A stretch of 36,256 bases of DNA, taken from positions 1 through 36,256 of the IMG/VR virus record IMGVR_UViG_3300046534_000500; one strand, written 5' to 3'. The notes under the pieces are model-generated. The model saw nothing but the letters and a program-made list of their open reading frames with translations, was not told the DNA's origin and ran no database searches. The position numbers and the translations under genes are program-made. Each line of letters starts with the position of its first letter. Position 1 is the stretch's first letter. This document shows positions 1-10,150 of this stretch, one piece after another. The DNA is from a virus.

Positions 1-3000
1 TCCTTCAATGCAACAACTACCTTTTCATTTATATCCTTACTGGCTACTTTATCCTCAATGTTAGCTGCAGTAGTTCCCATGACAGAAGCAAAGTCGTTAT
101 CTTTCTCCATGAAAGTATCTTTAACATGCTCAGACATCATGTATCTGTAACCTATTACCTTCTTCACGTTATTCATTACTGGAATAGTGTATGTAGCATT
201 AGGACTAAGTTGCTTAGGAGAATTAAAAATATCCTCAATTAGAGCTTTCTTACTGGCCTTAGTATCTACAATATCATGTATAGCTGTAATGCCCGGTGTA
301 GGATCTCCTAACTGACTACGAGTAGTAAAGGTATTTGCTCCCTTAGCTACCTTACCTGTCTTAGATATAGAACCAGAAACAAATCTGTTTAATCCACCAT
401 GTCGATTAACAAACATGTATATAGGAATAGTATTGTTAGGATCTGTAGCATCTTTAGCTAATGGTTTAGCTTGAGGATCTCTGAAGAACCCCATTCTATT
501 CATTTCAGCTTCATCTGATAACTGACCGTACTCAACACCAATGTTAGGATTTAAGGTTTCCTTTGTGTAGCCTTTAATCATAGCGTTGTGCCCAACGAAT
601 ATACGCTTCTCAGAGTCTTTCTTAATATTTGCTGCCATACTAAGGGTAAAACTAACACCGTTCTTAAGGTTGTTATTTGCGCTCTCAGTAAGCATCACTT
701 GAGAGAACTCTTTTCTATAAGCTTTATCACTATATTTAATAGCATGAAGCGTAGCTAACTGATCAATAATCGGCTCAGCTTCTTTTGCCCATACCGGTGT
801 AGGCTTACCTTCTACCCATACTTCAGCTATCTGTCTAGCATTCATAAGAGTGTGTGTTTCTATAGCTGTTCCCTTAACCATAAAGTGGCCAAGATTCTCT
901 GCCATACGAGAGTAGAAGTTACCTAGATTACCAAACTTATATACGTCAGCTGTAAGACGAGCTATCTCAGCATCAAGCTTAGTATCAGATTCTACTAACT
1001 GTTGAATCTCGGCTAATGAGCGACCGTCAGTAAGTGATTGTAAATCTGTCTTAAGAGCTATCTTTGTAATAGCAACTTTCTGGACATCAGTAAGACCATC
1101 TTTATGAGCTTCGTACATTTTATTACTCAGCTCTGAAATCAATGTTTTAATATGATTACGCTGCTGATCAACTGTCATGTTAGCTATTCTATTTAGATCA
1201 TGGAATACACCATTATCAATAGTTCTACCCATTAATTCAGTAACTGTTGCTCCAAATAAACCTTCCTTACCTTCTGAGCTCTCATTGTATATCTGTCTTA
1301 AACCTTCAAAGATAAAGTCAGGCCTATTTTCTAATAGTGTTGCAGAGATAACACCAGTTAATCTAACAGGTAAAAGCTTAGAGTTAGCAACTATAGGTGA
1401 GTCAGCTATCTTAACCAAAGCCTGTCTAGTCTGAATAATCAAACCATTCATCTTCTCGGTAGTAAGATCAGCAACACTTTCAAGTTGAGCAAGAATAGGA
1501 TTCTTATGTCTCTGGTTTACGTTTGATACAGCTCTGAATAAGTTATCCATCTGATCTACAGCAGTAATATCTGCATTACCTTTAACAACAGTAAGTCTGT
1601 GCCAAGCATCCATAATAATTGCAAATAACTCTGCAACCATCTCAAGTAGATTAGTACTTAATTTAAAGTCAGCACCTACATTAGGAGTAAGCTTTCTAAG
1701 TGCTTCTCTGAATCTAGCATTAGTCATAGAGAATGCCATGAACTCATGCAGGTAATCAGCTTTACCATCAGCTTTACTTACTGGATCAAATACGTGATCC
1801 CACTTTCTTTGTGCAGCTAATCTCTCAATAGGAGTATCTGGTACATTAGGATTCATGAAAGCTTCAACAGTAATTCCTTCTCTAGCTTTCTGCCATAACC
1901 TCGCAATCCTAGCACTCATTGGAGAAGACTTGTCTACGCCTGCTCTTGATACGTTATGGACCATCTCATGAGAGTACACTTCCTGTGAGCTCATACGAGT
2001 ACCATTGGTAGTCATACCTGATACTGTAACGTTAGGGGTGGCAGTCTGATTGATGATGTACATGTCTACACCATTAGTCATACCTCTGGTTTCACCCTGG
2101 TTATCATTTTCCATGTGTAAAGTAACTGGATCAAGAACCTGAGAAATAACGTCAGTCATAAGAGTGCGTAAGTGCTCAGCATGTGCAAATGAATCTTTAA
2201 CTGAACCAATAGAACCAAGACTCTCAAATACTTGTAGAGCTTCCATTCTAGATACTCTGGTTACCACATCAGTTTGGAATGTATCTAAATCGATACCCTC
2301 TGAAGAAGAACCTTTGTAATCAATACCTTTTTCCATAACCTCTTTAACAATCGCTTTAGGAATGTTAGCAGGTAGACGAGTAGCACGTAATGTTTCTCCT
2401 CCATCAATATGATACTGAGATACAGTACTAAAATTTTTAATACGCTTACCTTTAGCAGTATCCACTTTAGTAGAAAGAGCCTGCATTTCTCTTGAGAACT
2501 TATCTAAATATCTTTTAGTATAAGTAACTTCACCAGTATCTTTGTCTTTTGCTACTTCAGCCTTTAGTTTAATTGCTTTAACTAGAGCTGGATCATACTT
2601 ATACAGTACATCTAATGAACGCTTCATAGCATCATATGCTGAGCTCATTATTGAGAACTCTTCTTGAACTTGTATAAACGCTTTGTTTATATTTTTTGCT
2701 TGCTTAAGCGCTTCGTCTTGACCGGTGATGATTGCGTCATACACATTCAATGCTGCGTACTTCTTAAGGTGTATCAACATAGTTGCTGCATCTATAGATT
2801 GCACGCCTAGCACTGCAGGAGAAGCTCCTGGAGATACCATCTCACGAACTCTACCTTGTGTAGTAAGATTCTTACTCTCAGCTCCATCTGGTTTAACTAA
2901 GTATCTCTGATCCACAGTGTATTCACTAGACTCAGTACGCTTAAGCTCATACTTACCTACAAATAAACCTTCTAGTATTTCACCAGTCTTCTGTGAGAAG

Positions 3001-6000
3001 AATGTCTTCATGATTGGCATTGCAGCTACGAACTCTTTGTTGATGTTATTAACATCTTCTTGAGTAATCTTGTAGTCATCAACCTGCAGTTTAGCAATTT
3101 CTTTATCATACATAAGTTTGTATGACTGGAACGCTACATCTAATGCATCATTAATCATCTTACCTTTTTTCTTAAAATCACCAAATGATTCATCAATAGC
3201 TTCTACAAGAGACTCACCATAAGTAGCTTCAATAAACTTAACCAGTTCAGCTTCATGCTTACCTGATAGTAGTTGTTCCATTGGCTCAGAATCCAATCTA
3301 ATTGAACCAGGAACAATGGTGTTCATTGCTATGCTTAATCTTTTTAAAGTTGTGCGATCATTCTTCTCAGAAGCTTTAGTGACATGGGCATAGAACTTAT
3401 CAAGGAATGCATAACCTACACTTTCTTTAATGCTTGGATCAGCAGCTCCGTATACAGTCTGGATCAAACCACCTTTAGAATCGTTACGTTCTATTTCTAG
3501 ACCAAAGATCTGTCTAGCAGCTCGAGCTTTAACTCGGTCATTACCCGTAAGATTTCTCAATAGATCTAAAAACTTACCATTCCATGATGAAGAGATAGCT
3601 GTATAACTGTCGTCGTTTAACTCTCTGTAGATACCAAATTGATCAGTAACACCGTCACTCAGTAAACCACCTCTAGCAAGCTTAGTAGTCTTATCAGCTT
3701 CACTTGTTCCAGCATCTAGGTTTAATGTGCCTATGATTACACCATTGGTAACACCATCTATTTCTCTAAATAGATCTGTTTCAAATAACTGACTACCTAA
3801 TGAATCGCGGTATCTACCTAAGTTCATCAAACCATCATATGAGTAAGCACCTTCTTTTATGTAAGGTAAGAATATCTCTGAATCACCTTTACCACTGTAT
3901 ACTGCATCTGCAGCAGCTTGGATACTAGGATCATTAACCATAGACATGATCTTTTCACCATAGCCGGGATGAGTAAACGTACCTAACCACGTACCCTTAT
4001 CAGTCTTAACTCCCATAGATTCACCAAATGCAGAGAAGAATTCATTCATCTGTTGAGTGTCATCTTTGTCTACAGTGTTAGTCCAACTAGCCTGTTGAAC
4101 GAAGTGGCGATGAGTCTTTGAACCCTGAGGGTTAAACGTATTACTCACAAGTAGAAGTCTGTTTACTACAGTCATCTCATGTTCAAAGTACATAGCATTA
4201 TCACCAAACTCTTCGTTGGCTTTCTCCATGTATTTAAGCTCACGTTCAATAGAATTATTCTTAGCAAGCAAAGCTTTACGTTGTGAGACATGAACCAGTT
4301 TATCTTCATGTCCCATGATCTTAAGTTGTACTTCTCTAGGCAGAGCTAGGAACTTATCCATCTTCTCTCTAGAGATATAATGAGCTCGTTCTTGATGTTT
4401 TTTAATGATAGGTACAGCTTCTGCTGGAGTAAGCATATCAGTCTTACGTTGGAACTTTGATACCTTACCTTTAGGCTTAGACTTTGGACCTGTTAAACCA
4501 AACTGAATACCAAATAGCTCTGTAAATATTCCTGCAGTATCTGCATTAGAATCTACGATCGCAGCTGGATTACCATCCATCTCTTCCTGTTCATCTACCA
4601 CTACAGTAGCCACTCTATAGAATGGGCGGTTAAGTATTACTTCTCTAGTTCCACCTGATTTAAGGTTTTCTACTCTAACATCTGGTGCACGCTCTCCATC
4701 TTGAATTTCCTTTTCACGAATAAGTCTATCACCTGGAGGAAACGCAGCAGTTATGTCTGGTGCAGGAATTAAGTTCTGCTTTATATAACCAGAGTCTAGC
4801 AACATAGATAACCCCATGGCGCCAAGAGATTGCTCTAAGTTAGATTTATTACTAACAGGTGCAGTATCCGCAGAGACTAAACCAAGAGATGCAGCAATAG
4901 CTGGTCCAATAGAATCTATAATACTATTCTCAGTTGCACCCGCAGTAGTGAGTAGATTTGGTAAATCCCCCATAATTGCATCATCTTTTCTACCTAGCAT
5001 AGAGTTAATATCTTCAAAGTTATTAAACATCGTTTTACCAGCTGAAGAAATAACCCAATTATATGCACCCATTGCAATAGCTGTTTTAACGTTCTCATCT
5101 ACAACGCCATCTACTGACATGTATTGTAAGAAGTCGTCCTTAGCATTCTGATGGCGATGCCTAAACAACTTATTAAATGAAGCAACAGTCTGGTCTCTAA
5201 AAGCAATCATAGTCTTAAGAGCAGTAGACTGTTTATCTGATAAGACTGGCTTACCTTCAGAGTCTTTATCTTGCTTGTCTGTATCAGCATACTTAAGAGC
5301 TAAACTAGGATCTTCTGCAAGTCTAGTCATTAGATCCGCTTCAACTGTTAGAGCTGCAGGACTAGCTTTCTCACCTTGAGGTGGAGCTTTAACTATAAAA
5401 CCAATATCACTAAGCGATACACCACCTTCACTCTTAGCAGTTAATAGAGTTTCTGTTAGATTGATAGGTTCTGGTTTAATGGGCACTTGTTCAATAGTGC
5501 TGAGGTTTTCAGATACTTCAAAACCTAGTTCACTAATCTCCTGTTCTAATGCATCTATTTTAGCAAGCATTCCTTGATACTCGGCTTCTTTATATAAATC
5601 ATGTATTGAGTCATTACCTGACAAGATTTCATTAACCAACTCAACAACATCACTCTCAGTAAGTGATGCTCCTGTATCTTCACTCAAAATTTCTACAAGA
5701 CCGTCAGTTGTGAGTCCACCTTCCACTTTAAATAACTTATGAAACTCTGTTGCGTTCTTGTCTGCAATATCTTCTATATCTACCCCATCAGCAATAAAGG
5801 ATTCTTTATTTAATCCGCCTGCTCTAGCGATAACCTGAGAAGTAGTTTTATTACTCTTTCTAAACTTCTCAGCTTCAGTAGTAAGTTCTTTAACTTCCTT
5901 TTCTAAGTTAGCAGTCTTTTCTTTTGTTTCTGTAGACTGTATAGGAACAGCTTCTGAGCTACCTTCAGCCACTTTCGGCTTCGCCTGCGTGGCTTCAGGT

Positions 6001-8261
6001 TTAGTAGTTTCTTCTTGTACATTAGTAGTCTCTTGTGTTGATACTTCTGGTTTAATGCCTATTCTAGCTTCTGCTTGTGCTACTGCAGCATTCAATGCAA
6101 TAGATTCACTACCAGTACGTGCAACCAATCCAGCAGAGAACTTAGCATTCCTTACTTTAGGAGTAATAGTGTTGTTCCACTTAGCAGCAGATTCTTGTAT
6201 AGCAGTAGTATCTCCAGCGAATGCTTTAGCAAACGTCTGAGCTTTGTCAGCATGACCTTCAGCAAACTTACGTAGCTTACTCAACTGAGCATTAGCAGTA
6301 GACTTATCGCCTAAATCCATAGCAGCATTAATACTGGATTGATAGTTACGAATACCAAGGAACTTATCCTTAGCAGAGCCATCAATAATATTACTGGATA
6401 CCTCATCCATAGATTTGATTGCTTGCTCTAATTCAATATGAGCATCTAGTTCACGTTCAACTTCTGGAGGTAGATCTTTAGCCACTTTCTTAAATGCAAT
6501 TACATCTTCTTCACTGATACTCTCAGGAGACAATCTGAAGCTTCCTACGAAGTCTTGTACATTACCTGACTCAATGCTTGCCTCTACCTTCTCAGTCGTA
6601 ACCTTGGACTGCTCACGTGTCTGTACAGCTTTGAATTGAGTTAAAGCTAATTGTTGTTGCTTCTGCAGAGTAGTATGAGCGGCTTGAAGCTTCTTAATCT
6701 CTTTTTCAGAATTAGACTCTTCCATCTTCTTAATAAGATTCTCAGATTCAGTCATACTCTCAACTATTAACTTACGAGCTTCACCGATATTAGCTGTATG
6801 CTCCTCGTCAGTAGTCCCCTCAACAGCATTACGCTGGAGTATACCGTCCATCTTTGTATTAATATTATGATCTGGATCATTGACTAGCTCTGCAACATTA
6901 CCTTCTTTGGCTTTGTCGATAGCATCTTTAACAGCCTGAGTCTGAGCAGTGAATTCTGCACTGGCAGCTTTAATTGATTCTTTGGTGGTTGCAACAACTG
7001 TGCCAGGTCCTGATAAAGCACCTGCAGATAATCCACCTGCTAGAGCTCCTGCACCTATGTTGGCGCCAACGCCACCTAATACATCAGTATCTTTATCAAC
7101 ATGACGCTTCTTAGCTACGTTAGATGAAATCTGTCCAGCAGCTCCTTGAATAGATTCTTCAAAAGCTTCTTTAACAGTTCTACCTGCTAAGTCTTTAGTA
7201 CCTGCAGCAAGAGCATTCTTAATACTTCCTTTGATTAGATCAGGAGAGAATACATTACCTTCTAACTTACCTGCTCCAGATAGCTTAGAGATACCTGCAC
7301 CGATCAATGCAGCAGGAATGAATGTCTCGCTTGCTACCATGTCTGCTAGAGAACGTTTGGCTTCAGTTGGACTCATTACCTTAATTAATTCATTGTACTG
7401 GTCAGAGCCTTTAACGAGCTCCTCATGGGACATCTTCAGAACATCAGCTTCTGCCTGTACAGCATTAGATCCACCTTCTTGGCCACCAGTGTATAAAACA
7501 GCACCAATTGTTCCTGCATTCTCAAGTTTAGCTTTACCTCGAGCAGTAGTTTTTAATACTTCTTTTGCGCTCTCAGTCATACCTTTGGTAGCTAATAATT
7601 TAGATGCTGAACCAGTAACACCGGCGCCTATTAACTGAGGTATCTGTTCTATAAGAAGATTACCTAATGCAACTGGATTATCTTTATAATCCATAACAGT
7701 TTCTGCAATAGAACCTGCTTCATCAACTACACTAGCCATATCAGGAGAGTAGCCTTCCTCTTGAACCAGTTTAGTTACCCGGGCAGCTTTACCCGCTGCA
7801 CGTTCTGCAGTCTTCTCTTCAACTTTTCTATTAGATTCTACTGAAACATCTGTAGCGTAATTTGCATCTACATCTTGTCTAGCAGAGTCAAATGAAGAGG
7901 ATAAACCAGCGATTTCATCTAATGATCTTGGGTTAGCTCCTGCTAATTCAGCAACTGCTTTAATAGGGTTGTTATTATATAAGGCTTCACTTATACCGTA
8001 TAAACCTTGGTTTATTCCTGTGATACCTTTAACGGCACTCGCAGCAGCATCTTGAGCAAACTCTCCACCTGTACGTGAACGCTCAGCCTTGAGTCTTGCT
8101 AACTTTTCTTTATGCTGTGCATTAAGATGGGATAATCCCTGCGCTCTTGCAGAGATCTTATTATTTTCTTCCTCTGATAAGTAAACAGGAGTTGCTGATA
8201 GGCTCTGCCTAAGCAGATTCCCCATAGCGCTGTTAGAAGAGGAATCTGTGTGCTTAGCCAT
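1..8261 (-). CDS. N4-like virion RNA polymerase, 3' part outside window
   Basis: This frame is open from ATG 8261 to the left edge (2,753 complete codons, no stop). It matches the giant DNA-dependent RNA polymerase that N4-type phages package and inject to transcribe early genes. Polymerase motifs in order: TVVNR followed by FNPQG (Arg1368, the T/DxxGR region), DGVTNG (Asp1502, motif A), RNDSK plus VYG (Arg1592, Lys1596, Tyr1604, motif B) and AYDAM (Asp1877, motif C). Spacings Arg to Asp (134) and Tyr to Asp (273) agree with N4 vRNAP as I remember it (135 and 273). About 1,350 residues precede the core: mostly helical, with a Gly/Ala-rich stretch near residue 400. Behind the core lies HEMVH (2098-2102) with a downstream HEFMAF (Glu2173), a zincin-like signature. 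The start has GGAAG five bases upstream and lies 12 bases after the preceding stop. The C-terminus is not visible. Confidence 0.93.
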   Translation of the reverse strand, partial: MAKHTDSSSNSAMGNLLRQSLSATPVYLSEEENNKISARAQGLSHLNAQHKEKLARLKAERSRTGGEFAQDAAASAVKGITGINQGLYGISEALYNNNPIKAVAELAGANPRSLDEIAGLSSSFDSARQDVDANYATDVSVESNRKVEEKTAERAAGKAARVTKLVQEEGYSPDMASVVDEAGSIAETVMDYKDNPVALGNLLIEQIPQLIGAGVTGSASKLLATKGMTESAKEVLKTTARGKAKLENAGTIGAVLYTGGQEGGSNAVQAEADVLKMSHEELVKGSDQYNELIKVMSPTEAKRSLADMVASETFIPAALIGAGISKLSGAGKLEGNVFSPDLIKGSIKNALAAGTKDLAGRTVKEAFEESIQGAAGQISSNVAKKRHVDKDTDVLGGVGANIGAGALAGGLSAGALSGPGTVVATTKESIKAASAEFTAQTQAVKDAIDKAKEGNVAELVNDPDHNINTKMDGILQRNAVEGTTDEEHTANIGEARKLIVESMTESENLIKKMEESNSEKEIKKLQAAHTTLQKQQQLALTQFKAVQTREQSKVTTEKVEASIESGNVQDFVGSFRLSPESISEEDVIAFKKVAKDLPPEVERELDAHIELEQAIKSMDEVSSNIIDGSAKDKFLGIRNYQSSINAAMDLGDKSTANAQLSKLRKFAEGHADKAQTFAKAFAGDTTAIQESAAKWNNTITPKVRNAKFSAGLVARTGSESIALNAAVAQAEARIGIKPEVSTQETTNVQEETTKPEATQAKPKVAEGSSEAVPIQSTETKEKTANLEKEVKELTTEAEKFRKSNKTTSQVIARAGGLNKESFIADGVDIEDIADKNATEFHKLFKVEGGLTTDGLVEILSEDTGASLTESDVVELVNEILSGNDSIHDLYKEAEYQGMLAKIDALEQEISELGFEVSENLSTIEQVPIKPEPINLTETLLTAKSEGGVSLSDIGFIVKAPPQGEKASPAALTVEADLMTRLAEDPSLALKYADTDKQDKDSEGKPVLSDKQSTALKTMIAFRDQTVASFNKLFRHRHQNAKDDFLQYMSVDGVVDENVKTAIAMGAYNWVISSAGKTMFNNFEDINSMLGRKDDAIMGDLPNLLTTAGATENSIIDSIGPAIAASLGLVSADTAPVSNKSNLEQSLGAMGLSMLLDSGYIKQNLIPAPDITAAFPPGDRLIREKEIQDGERAPDVRVENLKSGGTREVILNRPFYRVATVVVDEQEEMDGNPAAIVDSNADTAGIFTELFGIQFGLTGPKSKPKGKVSKFQRKTDMLTPAEAVPIIKKHQERAHYISREKMDKFLALPREVQLKIMGHEDKLVHVSQRKALLAKNNSIERELKYMEKANEEFGDNAMYFEHEMTVVNRLLLVSNTFNPQGSKTHRHFVQQASWTNTVDKDDTQQMNEFFSAFGESMGVKTDKGTWLGTFTHPGYGEKIMSMVNDPSIQAAADAVYSGKGDSEIFLPYIKEGAYSYDGLMNLGRYRDSLGSQLFETDLFREIDGVTNGVIIGTLNLDAGTSEADKTTKLARGGLLSDGVTDQFGIYRELNDDSYTAISSSWNGKFLDLLRNLTGNDRVKARAARQIFGLEIERNDSKGGLIQTVYGAADPSIKESVGYAFLDKFYAHVTKASEKNDRTTLKRLSIAMNTIVPGSIRLDSEPMEQLLSGKHEAELVKFIEATYGESLVEAIDESFGDFKKKGKMINDALDVAFQSYKLMYDKEIAKLQVDDYKITQEDVNNINKEFVAAMPIMKTFFSQKTGEILEGLFVGKYELKRTESSEYTVDQRYLVKPDGAESKNLTTQGRVREMVSPGASPAVLGVQSIDAATMLIHLKKYAALNVYDAIITGQDEALKQAKNINKAFIQVQEEFSIMSSAYDAMKRSLDVLYKYDPALVKAIKLKAEVAKDKDTGEVTYTKRYLDKFSREMQALSTKVDTAKGKRIKNFSTVSQYHIDGGETLRATRLPANIPKAIVKEVMEKGIDYKGSSSEGIDLDTFQTDVVTRVSRMEALQVFESLGSIGSVKDSFAHAEHLRTLMTDVISQVLDPVTLHMENDNQGETRGMTNGVDMYIINQTATPNVTVSGMTTNGTRMSSQEVYSHEMVHNVSRAGVDKSSPMSARIARLWQKAREGITVEAFMNPNVPDTPIERLAAQRKWDHVFDPVSKADGKADYLHEFMAFSMTNARFREALRKLTPNVGADFKLSTNLLEMVAELFAIIMDAWHRLTVVKGNADITAVDQMDNLFRAVSNVNQRHKNPILAQLESVADLTTEKMNGLIIQTRQALVKIADSPIVANSKLLPVRLTGVISATLLENRPDFIFEGLRQIYNESSEGKEGLFGATVTELMGRTIDNGVFHDLNRIANMTVDQQRNHIKTLISELSNKMYEAHKDGLTDVQKVAITKIALKTDLQSLTDGRSLAEIQQLVESDTKLDAEIARLTADVYKFGNLGNFYSRMAENLGHFMVKGTAIETHTLMNARQIAEVWVEGKPTPVWAKEAEPIIDQLATLHAIKYSDKAYRKEFSQVMLTESANNNLKNGVSFTLSMAANIKKDSEKRIFVGHNAMIKGYTKETLNPNIGVEYGQLSDEAEMNRMGFFRDPQAKPLAKDATDPNNTIPIYMFVNRHGGLNRFVSGSISKTGKVAKGANTFTTRSQLGDPTPGITAIHDIVDTKASKKALIEDIFNSPKQLSPNATYTIPVMNNVKKVIGYRYMMSEHVKDTFMEKDNDFASVMGTTAANIEDKVASKDINEKVVVALK

Positions 8262-8273
8262 ATACGCTTCCTA

Positions 8274-9692
8274 TTAGTAATCGAGTTGTTTTTGTTTCCA
8301 TTTTGCGTATTTTATACGTTTTGTATCAGCTTTACGACGTTTAATGCTATTAGCTGACTTTTTAGCAGTCTCATCTGCTACTTTAGCTAGTCTATTCATC
8401 TCAGCTTTACCACCTGGACCCTGCAGTTCCATTACTTTTTGTGCCAGTTTCATCTGGTAGTTAGTAACATCATCTGAATTATTTGAGGTAGGTATGGGTA
8501 CTACTTCCAATGCTACTTGCATAGCTTTGGAACCTTCTTTGTTAGCAGTCCATTCTTTTAGTGTTTGCTCAACGTCAGTCATATATACATCTGGATCGCC
8601 AAAAGCTTCAGCAGCAGTTTGAGAATGAATTCGCATGGCTGCACGCATCATTGATGTGCTGTATCCACCTTCTTGACGAAGAGTCTCCATTTTTGTTTTA
8701 AGTTCAGTTCCTCCAGTATCGCCATCATCTTTGATACTAAAGTTAGCCATCCAAGATTCATTTCCATGGGATTTCTCAAGCTCACCCATAAAGTTACCCC
8801 AAGATTCTAGTTCAGTATCTCCGTTAACGTCTACTTTACCACTGCTATTTATAACAGATAGCCTATCACTAGCTGATTGTAGCTCAGTTTGTTGTTGATC
8901 TATCTGCTCATAATCTAATTCTAGCTCAGATTCAATCCTATCAGTAGTTGGCTTAGAAAATTTAACATCCAATATACCTCTAAGCTGATCTGCGTAAGAA
9001 GCAATCTCAGCAGAGTCTGCAGTACCCTTTCTATCAGTTTTAAATTGTTCTATTTTATTCTGAACGTATGCTTCGTAATTACCATCACTAGATAGAAGTT
9101 CTAAAAGAGGTCTATTACTTTCCTGCACACCTTGATCAATATATTTAGCATCAACTTCGTTAGCCAATCTATCAGTTCTAACTTTGTCTTTATCAGTACG
9201 ATCAGTCTTAGCGTAAGCATCTTGCTCAATACTATCCAAAGCATTCGCTTGTGCACCACTGCCTGCTAGGGTTCCAGCTAGAGTAGTAGCTTCTTTGCTA
9301 TTGCCTTTTTCTAGCGCTAATTTAATAGAGTCCATAATAGGTTTATTAGCCCTACCTTGGAGCATCTCATCACGTGCAAACTTGGCATCACCCTCTGTAT
9401 CAATAGACTTATCACGTCCTCTTAGAGCAGAGTTAATAGCACTTTGATCTACGTTACCTAAGTCACCAAACTGATTACCTTCCAACGCAGCAGTTAAACC
9501 AGCACGATCTAGAGAACCAATTTCATTAGTTGCAGCTTCAGTCTGTTCAGTCTTCTGATTACTTTCCAGTTTACCACCTAAGTTAGCAAGCTGTTGTAAT
9601 CCTGATAACATAGTTTGGTTACCAGATTCAATAATCCTATTACCTCCTGTGAAGTCAGGATTATTAATATTTCTCCAAGTAATCTGAGCCAT
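8274..9692 (-). CDS. Internal virion protein, gp51-like position
   Basis: A 472-residue, mostly helical, polar protein. Its beginning (MAQITWRNINNPDF) resembles the N-terminus of podovirus internal virion proteins, and it lies directly before the vRNAP gene, where N4 has gp51. Gln, Asp and Lys/Glu heptad-like stretches around residues 230-290 suggest coiled coil, and the C-terminus is strongly basic (SIKRRKADTKRIKYAKWKQK), which could suit DNA or polymerase contact inside the capsid. No enzyme motif is visible. The start ATG shares a base with the upstream stop (TAATG at 9692), with GGGAG nine bases before it. A role as an ejected partner of the polymerase is inferred from position only. Confidence 0.75.
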   Translation of the reverse strand: MAQITWRNINNPDFTGGNRIIESGNQTMLSGLQQLANLGGKLESNQKTEQTEAATNEIGSLDRAGLTAALEGNQFGDLGNVDQSAINSALRGRDKSIDTEGDAKFARDEMLQGRANKPIMDSIKLALEKGNSKEATTLAGTLAGSGAQANALDSIEQDAYAKTDRTDKDKVRTDRLANEVDAKYIDQGVQESNRPLLELLSSDGNYEAYVQNKIEQFKTDRKGTADSAEIASYADQLRGILDVKFSKPTTDRIESELELDYEQIDQQQTELQSASDRLSVINSSGKVDVNGDTELESWGNFMGELEKSHGNESWMANFSIKDDGDTGGTELKTKMETLRQEGGYSTSMMRAAMRIHSQTAAEAFGDPDVYMTDVEQTLKEWTANKEGSKAMQVALEVVPIPTSNNSDDVTNYQMKLAQKVMELQGPGGKAEMNRLAKVADETAKKSANSIKRRKADTKRIKYAKWKQKQLDY

Positions 9693-10123
9693 TAGATTTT
9701 ACTCCCATCCACTGAGTTCTGTTTCATGTAATCAGAGACTGATTGATAATTACCAGGAGAAGCATCTAATCTGCGAGCCTGTCTATCACGTAATTCACTA
9801 TTAACTGTCTGAGCTTGGTTTGCTAGATTTCTATTAGTAGAATCTTTAGTAAAATCTAACTGCTTTTCACCAAGCTTAATGCCTTTCATACCTGTTAGTG
9901 CAGCCATTAAACCAGCGATACCTTGTCCGATAGAGCCTATACCTGATAAGTCCATTCCTGGCTTCTGAGCAGGCATACCAAAACCGGTACCACCGGGTTG
10001 GTCTCCTTGACCGATCTGTAGTAGTTGACTAAGTATGTCGTCAGGATTGGTACCTGCATATTGTGTGTCGGCAGTTGGTTTACCAATGTAATTATAATTT
10101 GAACCTGAAAGCTTTGTAGTCAT
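9692..10123 (-). CDS. Small internal virion protein, gp52-like
   Basis: A 143-residue protein with a disordered Gly/Pro-rich first half and a conserved-looking second half: a hydrophobic GIGSIGQGIAGLMAALTG segment (about 60-77) followed by KLGEKQLDF and NLANQAQTVNSELRDRQ. This last pattern recurs in small virion proteins of N4-like and related podoviruses (N4 gp52, about 15 kDa), often described as head-tail or ejected components. GAGGC lies seven bases before the ATG. It is translationally coupled to the next gene by a TAATG overlap. The glycine-rich hydrophobic segment may be membrane-active, but that is a guess. Confidence 0.75.
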   Translation of the reverse strand: MTTKLSGSNYNYIGKPTADTQYAGTNPDDILSQLLQIGQGDQPGGTGFGMPAQKPGMDLSGIGSIGQGIAGLMAALTGMKGIKLGEKQLDFTKDSTNRNLANQAQTVNSELRDRQARRLDASPGNYQSVSDYMKQNSVDGSKI

Positions 10124-10150
10124 GTCTATTGCCTCATATAATATTAATTA

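Noticed and set aside
1177-7638. Several plus-strand open frames of 60-135 codons
   Set aside because: All lie opposite the vRNAP gene, lack ribosome sites and show no protein-like pattern.
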